NCBI GenBank assembly: GCA_020723405.1
Contig: DYIY01000010.1
Span: 73,866 to 137,865 of the forward strand
DNA: 64,000 nt
Source: Thiobacillus denitrificans
GTDB lineage: Bacteria > Pseudomonadota > Gammaproteobacteria > Burkholderiales > Thiobacillaceae
Reading direction: 5' to 3'
A program made the translations under genes and the position numbers. Within the stretch, counting starts at the first letter, position 1. Each line of letters starts with the position of its first letter. The notes under the pieces were generated by a model that was not told the origin of the DNA, made no database searches, and was given only the letters and a program-made list of their open reading frames with translations. This document shows positions 59,410-64,000 of the stretch, one piece after another.

Positions 59410-62388
59410 CTAGCAGCACAGCACCACCAGCCCGGCCAGGGCGGCCAGGGCCAGCAGGCCCAGCAGGATTTCGGGCAGTCTCCAGCGCAGCACGATCAAT
59501 CCGGCGAAGAGGACCAGTCCGGCGGCGTAGATGGCCCAATCGGGCCATTGGGCTTCGGCCAGGGGGATGGACAGCAGGACCATCAGGCTGGCGGCCATGA
59601 GCATGCCGTAGAGGCTGATGAACAGGCGGCCGCGTTTTTGCAGGGCCTGCACCAGGACATCCAGGGCCAGCAGGGGGACGCGCAGGGTTTTGAACACCGT
59701 GCCCAGCCATTTGAGGCCCGCGCCCTTGCCCGAGAGGGCGGAGACCGCTACGGCGGCGCTGCGGGTGGCCAGCAGGGTGAAACGGTCGGTGCCCACTTCC
59801 TTGAGGATTTTCTCTTCGCCGACCTTGGCGCCTTTGAACAGCTCCACCAGTTGTTCGGTGGGCAGGCCGCTGTTGACCTGGATGCGCGGCGGCCGGCCGT
59901 CCGGCCTGCAGTCGTCGGGGAACAGGGCCGAGCGGAAGCGCTTGTAGAACTTGGGGCCATAGCCCGTGCGGTCGGCCCCATCCACCTCGTCGTCGCCCAC
60001 GGCGTTGGCCAGGGCCGGCAGTTCCTGGCGGAGGATGTCCAGATGCAGGCGTTCGAGCACCATGGCCGCACACTGGGGCAGGGTCTCGGGCAGGGTGCCC
60101 GTGCGGTCGTCGCCCGGTTCCAGGAAGGCCAGTTCACGGCCCATGTCGGGCAGGCGCGCCTGCCAGCATTGGCGCAGGTAGGCCTGGTCGTCCTCCCGGG
60201 TCAGGCCGTGGAACACGGCTTCGTCCAGCATCTGCAAGGCCGCGTCGATGTTGGCGCCCGGTGCCGTGGCCGGCAGGTCGCCGTACAGCCGGGCAAGCCG
60301 GCCCGGGTCCAGCAGGATGTGGACCAGCCGTTCGGCGCCGTCCAGCCGGCCGAACATCCAGTCATTGATGCGCCATGAACGCTTGTAGAAGGCGCCAAAG
60401 TGGGCGACCTGCACGCCGGCGAGCTTCTGGTCGAGCCGGTTGGGGCCGTTGAAGGCGGTGGGTACGTTGGCGCTGAACTGGATGAGTTCCAGATGCTGGT
60501 CGAGGGTGGGGTTGGCTCCGAAGGCGTAGTGCACCACTTCCATGGTCAGCAGCCTTTCCCAGGCGTCGGGCAGGGTGGCTGGGGTCGCCGGCAGGAGGAA
60601 TCCGAGCAGGGTGTGGAGGTCGGAATACTTGTCCGCGCCACGTCTGGGGATGCCCAGTTGCAGGGCGTGGACCAGGTGGGGCAGGCTGGCGATGAACAAA
60701 GTGCCGATCTTGTGGGCGAGAAGGGCGAACGCCCGGGGCGGGTGTAGCGTGGCGCCGACGTCCGTCTGGTCGATCTTGCCGACCCAGACGCCCAGCTCCA
60801 CCTGCATCAGGCTTTCCAGATCCATCCTGCCGCCGCTTTCCAGCGCCGCCAGACGGGGGGCGAGGGCTTTGCCACGGGCTTCCCAGTGGCCCTGGTCGCG
60901 CCGCCGCAGTTCGGCCAGTTCCGCCACCAGGTCGTAGGCCCCGCGCCGCCCCTGGGCGAACGCCTGCCACAATTCGTCACTGCCGCCGTCGCGTCGCGCC
61001 GGCACCAGGGCCATGCCCAGGCGCAGCATGTTGAGCAACAGGGACATGACGTTTTCCAGGGTGATGAGCCCCCAGCGCCAGGTGTGTTCCTCCAGGGCAT
61101 CGGCAAACTGCCTGGGCAGCCAGGGCAGGTCGGGCATCCGCGCCAGGACGTCGGCGATGCGTTCCCGGGCCCGGCGGCCCAGGGCGACGCCCTGGCCGCC
61201 GGCGTCGCGATGGCGGGCGGCGCCCTTCACCAGGGCCTGGGCGATGTATTCGGCGGCGCTCTGCAAGCGCCGCAGCCGATAACTTTCGAACACCGCTTCG
61301 GCCACCTCCCGCGCCCGCGTCCACTCCAGGGCCCGGGCCACCAGCAGGCGCGTATCCCGCTGGCGGGAAACCCGCAGGTTGTGTTCGGCCACGGCGCGCA
61401 ATTGATCGGCCACCGATTCCACCCGGGGAATGCTGACCAGGGAGGCCAGGGCGGTGCTGAAGATGCTGGGGATGCGCTCGGGGTCCTGGGAGGGGGGGTC
61501 GGGTATGTGGCCCGGGTCGGGCACCACGTAGGCCAGTACGCGCCGCACCTCGCCTTCCGCCCGCTGGCGGAACACGGCTTCGATGGCCGATTCCAGGGGG
61601 TTGTTGTCGAGCACGCCGCCATCCACCACGTAGCGGCCCTCCTGCCATTCCTCGTTGAAATTGGCGTGGCCTGCGAGGCAGGGCACCGGGCAGCCGCCCG
61701 CGCTGGCCTTCTCCTGCCTGCCCGGCAGGTAGAAGGGCTCGAAGGCCGCCGGAAACGAGGCGGTGCAGCGGGCCGCCGCGCTGAGCTTGAGGGCGATGTC
61801 CGGGGCGGCGAAGTCATCCCTCTCCAGGTCGGGGCCCCGGCGGAACTTGAGCAGGCCCCGGTGGGTGACGTCCCGGATCACCGTGCCGGCATCGTCGGGA
61901 AAATCGCGCACTTCGCCGTACAGCACGGTGGTGGTCAGGGTGAGTTCGATGGGCACCCGGTCGGCCGGCAGCAGGCCCGGGCCCTGCTGGCTGCGGATCT
62001 TCTCGAAGGCGTCCGCCATGGCACGATAGAAGTAGCCTCCGTCGAGCAGGGAGGGCGGGTCGGATTCGCTGGGCTTGCGCAGCAGGGCGAGGATATCGCC
62101 GCAGTCCAGCCAGATGTCCCGCAGCGGTTCGAGGGGCTTGCCCTGGCTGATGGCCAGGGCAAGCAGGGCGCCATTGATGCCCCCCGCGCTGGTGCCGCTG
62201 ATGATGTCCACCCGGGGCTTCAGATAGAGCCCCCGGCAGAGCCGCCCGTACACGGATTCGCCGCGCACCAGGCGGTTGATTTCCTGGGTTACGCCGCCGA
62301 TCCAGATGGCCAGGCTCACGCCGCCGTTCATCACCAGGGCGAGGCGCAGTTCCTGTTGGTGGAAGAGGTCCGCTTGGGGGTCAGCCAT
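59410..62388 (-). CDS. Large patatin-like protein
   Basis: This 992-residue protein has an N-terminal patatin domain. The oxyanion loop is NGGVSLAIWIGG, the nucleophile elbow GTSAGGINGALLA (about 66-78) and the catalytic Asp in VVDGGVLDNNPLE (about 250). A long central region of unknown fold follows, and the protein ends in three hydrophobic segments (SLMVLLSIPLAEA; WAIYAAGLVLFAGLIVL; LLGLLALAALAGLVVLCC). It fits the family of large patatin-related bacterial proteins, presumably membrane-anchored lipases. It overlaps the M20 gene end by 8 bp. A longer upstream frame lies inside that gene and is rejected. Confidence 0.85.
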   Translation of the reverse strand: MADPQADLFHQQELRLALVMNGGVSLAIWIGGVTQEINRLVRGESVYGRLCRGLYLKPRVDIISGTSAGGINGALLALAISQGKPLEPLRDIWLDCGDILALLRKPSESDPPSLLDGGYFYRAMADAFEKIRSQQGPGLLPADRVPIELTLTTTVLYGEVRDFPDDAGTVIRDVTHRGLLKFRRGPDLERDDFAAPDIALKLSAAARCTASFPAAFEPFYLPGRQEKASAGGCPVPCLAGHANFNEEWQEGRYVVDGGVLDNNPLESAIEAVFRQRAEGEVRRVLAYVVPDPGHIPDPPSQDPERIPSIFSTALASLVSIPRVESVADQLRAVAEHNLRVSRQRDTRLLVARALEWTRAREVAEAVFESYRLRRLQSAAEYIAQALVKGAARHRDAGGQGVALGRRARERIADVLARMPDLPWLPRQFADALEEHTWRWGLITLENVMSLLLNMLRLGMALVPARRDGGSDELWQAFAQGRRGAYDLVAELAELRRRDQGHWEARGKALAPRLAALESGGRMDLESLMQVELGVWVGKIDQTDVGATLHPPRAFALLAHKIGTLFIASLPHLVHALQLGIPRRGADKYSDLHTLLGFLLPATPATLPDAWERLLTMEVVHYAFGANPTLDQHLELIQFSANVPTAFNGPNRLDQKLAGVQVAHFGAFYKRSWRINDWMFGRLDGAERLVHILLDPGRLARLYGDLPATAPGANIDAALQMLDEAVFHGLTREDDQAYLRQCWQARLPDMGRELAFLEPGDDRTGTLPETLPQCAAMVLERLHLDILRQELPALANAVGDDEVDGADRTGYGPKFYKRFRSALFPDDCRPDGRPPRIQVNSGLPTEQLVELFKGAKVGEEKILKEVGTDRFTLLATRSAAVAVSALSGKGAGLKWLGTVFKTLRVPLLALDVLVQALQKRGRLFISLYGMLMAASLMVLLSIPLAEAQWPDWAIYAAGLVLFAGLIVLRWRLPEILLGLLALAALAGLVVLCC

Positions 62389-63598
62389 GGTGTGCTCCCT
62401 TCGGGTCCGTCCCGCTCGGCCGGGGGGCCAGCAGGCGGAGCAAGGCGTTGCGATAGGCCAGGAAGGTGGGCGCCAGGGTGTCGAGGCGCACGCATTCGTC
62501 CGGGCCGTGAATGCCGCGATAGGTGACGCCCAGCCCGGCCGTGGCCGGAATGTGGCGGGTGGCCAGGAAGTTGGCGATGTTCGATGGGCCGGCCACGGCG
62601 CCGGGCATCGGGTGGCCGAAGGCCTGGGCAGCGGCCCCTTGCAGCGCCTGCACCATGGGGTGTGCCTCATCCAGGCGATAGGCGGGCCAACCCGGTTGCC
62701 AGTCGATGCGGGTCGGCGGTGCCAGACCCATGGTCTCGGCATCGAGCCGGGCCGTCCCGGCTTCGACCCAGGCCCGGGCGGCCGGCTCCGCAAAGGCCGG
62801 GGTCAGGCGGATGTCCAGGTCGATTTCGCAGCGGTCGGGCACCAGGGTGAAGTCGCCACCGCCCCGGATCGCCGTCGGGGTGATCCGGGGCGGCAGGGGG
62901 AAGTCCCGGTCGGGGCCGGGGAGTGGCGCCTCGGCCAGGGCGGCGAGCCACTGGCCGGCCCGGGCGATGGCGTTGACGCCCCGGGCCGAGGACGAGCCGG
63001 AATGGGCCGCCACGCCGTGGACGTGGAGGGTGGCGCGCAGAAAGCCCCGGGCGCCGGTGATCAGGCGGTCATTGCCCGGGTAACCGATCATCACCCCGGC
63101 CGGCGGGTCACCCTCGCGCTGGGCCATGTAGCGGCGGATGCCGGCAAAACTGCCACTGTGCTCCTCGGCGTCGAACACGAAACCCAGCCGGCCTTGCCAG
63201 CGGTCGCGCCGGGGCAGCAGGTCGGCGAGCACGTGGCAGAACACGGCGATGCCCGCCTTGCTGTCGGCACTGCCCCGCCCGTAGAGCCAGCCGTCTTCCA
63301 CGGTGGGGCGGTCGGGGGGGTGGCGCCACGCGGCGGGGTTGCCGTAGGGCGCGGTGTCGGCGGTGGCATCGAGCAGATAGGCGGGGCCTTCCCGCCCGCC
63401 GCTGAACTCCCCCCACAAGCCCAGGGGCTGGCCGGCATCGTCCCGCAGCCAGGCGTGGTCGATGCCGTGGCGGCCCAGCCAGGCCGAGAGGGCGGCCAAT
63501 ACCGGTTGCGGAGAGTCGATGCCGGCCCGGCTGGGGTGGGCGACCAACTCCCCCAGCAAAGCGATCATGGAATCCACAAGACGATCGTCTGACGACAT
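62381..63598 (-). CDS. M20-family peptidase/deacylase with altered metal site
   Basis: This 405-residue ArgE/DapE-type protein has the family blocks GRGSADSKAGIAVF (bridging Asp), FDAEEHSGSFAG (Glu pair), the dimerisation-domain AHSGSSSARGVNAI and a late GIHGPDECVRL. The first zinc ligand normally sits in a G-H-x-D-x-V-P segment; here the text is DATADTAPYG, so the histidine is replaced by threonine. It may bind metal differently or have lost activity. The substrate is unknown. Confidence 0.82.
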   Translation of the reverse strand: MSSDDRLVDSMIALLGELVAHPSRAGIDSPQPVLAALSAWLGRHGIDHAWLRDDAGQPLGLWGEFSGGREGPAYLLDATADTAPYGNPAAWRHPPDRPTVEDGWLYGRGSADSKAGIAVFCHVLADLLPRRDRWQGRLGFVFDAEEHSGSFAGIRRYMAQREGDPPAGVMIGYPGNDRLITGARGFLRATLHVHGVAAHSGSSSARGVNAIARAGQWLAALAEAPLPGPDRDFPLPPRITPTAIRGGGDFTLVPDRCEIDLDIRLTPAFAEPAARAWVEAGTARLDAETMGLAPPTRIDWQPGWPAYRLDEAHPMVQALQGAAAQAFGHPMPGAVAGPSNIANFLATRHIPATAGLGVTYRGIHGPDECVRLDTLAPTFLAYRNALLRLLAPRPSGTDPKGAHHG

Positions 63599-63719
63599 GG
63601 CACACCCCGCTCCGGCCGCGCTTCCTTACGTTATCGCCCAAGGTGGGGCGGATGGCCAGCAGTGCCGCCCGGGAGCCTCCCACGGGTCGGGCCACCCGGG
63701 CCGCGAAACCGGCGGCTGC

Positions 63720-64000
63720 CTACAACACCTTGTGCAGTCTGGCCGCCAGCTTGTCCGCGATCTTCCGGTAGCCGTCCCCATTGGGATGGATTTCATTGAG
63801 CCAGTCGCCGCTGTTGCCCCGGGCGTCGATCTGGGCCCGCTCCAGGGTGTCGCGGGTCTCCACCACATGGAAGTTCGGCAGTTCCTTTTCCAGTTCCAGC
63901 AGGGTGTCGGCCAGGGCATTGAGCAGTAGATCGGCCACTTTGATGCGCATCGACTTGCCGATCTGGTAGCGCTCGAACACCGGATGCAGCCAGGGCTTGG
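63720..64000 (-). CDS. SGNH/GDSL hydrolase, C-terminal part (partial)
   Basis: The frame continues past the window end, giving at least 93 residues. It ends with the GDSL block V pattern GDWLNEIHPNGDGYRKIADK, containing the Asp and His of the SGNH triad. The preceding text (DTLLELEKELPNFHVVETRD) is the usual helix-strand before it. The nucleophile serine lies outside the window. The 121 bp between its stop and the M20 gene hold nothing recognised. Confidence 0.75.
   Translation of the reverse strand, partial: KPWLHPVFERYQIGKSMRIKVADLLLNALADTLLELEKELPNFHVVETRDTLERAQIDARGNSGDWLNEIHPNGDGYRKIADKLAARLHKVL

Noticed and set aside
1-64000. tRNA, rRNA or insertion-sequence genes
   Set aside because: No cloverleaf-like gene ends, rRNA signatures, transposase motifs or terminal inverted repeats with target duplications were recognised by reading; a dedicated scan would be needed to be certain.

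Overview
The window is about 64 kb of GC-rich (mid-60s %) DNA with dense, overlapping, leader-poor genes. Gene content fits a chemolithotrophic sulfur-oxidising betaproteobacterium. The main evidence is a complete oxidative-type dissimilatory sulfite reductase (rDsr) cluster in the order dsrABEFHCMKLJOPNR, with dsrEFH and dsrL present and dsrD absent. No rRNA, tRNA, CRISPR array, insertion sequence or prophage gene was seen.

Region 1 (1-20.0 kb, + strand except one glycosyltransferase) is a cell-surface polymer cluster in two parts. The first (177-6634) is an unusual redox module: a stand-alone amino-acid adenylation enzyme, ETF beta and alpha, ETF:quinone oxidoreductase, an acyl-CoA-dehydrogenase-like flavoprotein resembling prolyl-carrier-protein dehydrogenases, and a free carrier protein. 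The second holds an LpxL-like acyltransferase, three tandem sulfotransferases, a GT4 glycosyltransferase, a very long SLBB export protein, a Wzz-like chain-length protein, a Wzx-like flippase, a Wzy/O-antigen-ligase-like protein and a secreted glycoside-hydrolase-like protein. Together they suggest a sulfated, (amino)acyl-decorated exopolysaccharide made by the Wzx/Wzy route. That product is inferred.

Region 2 (20.1-28.5 kb) is mostly housekeeping: a ferredoxin-reductase, a small cytochrome c, a chemoreceptor, murI, queG, tsaE, amiC, and a NarX/NarL-like pair whose kinase is soluble and carries a four-cysteine GAF cluster.

Region 3 (28.5-49.3 kb) is the sulfur-oxidation island. A minus-strand accessory operon (small unknown protein, stand-alone Cas6-like protein, cysteine-free DsrC paralogue, rhodanese, unknown protein, TauD-like dioxygenase) diverges from the plus-strand dsr operon across a 264-bp region with two perfect palindromes. 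dsrN and dsrR follow a strong terminator, then cysG (sirohaem for DsrAB), aroB and dgt.

Region 4 (49.3-64 kb) starts with a sigma-54-linked two-component pair preceded by a near-perfect -24/-12 promoter and palindromic upstream sites. It continues with an RND transporter lacking partner genes, two START-domain proteins, a lipoprotein, a nuclease/phosphatase plus cardiolipin synthase pair, a large patatin-like protein, an M20-type peptidase with an altered metal site, and the 3' end of an SGNH hydrolase gene.

Start codons were chosen from ribosome-binding sites, overlaps and family N-termini. Several genes use GTG or TTG.
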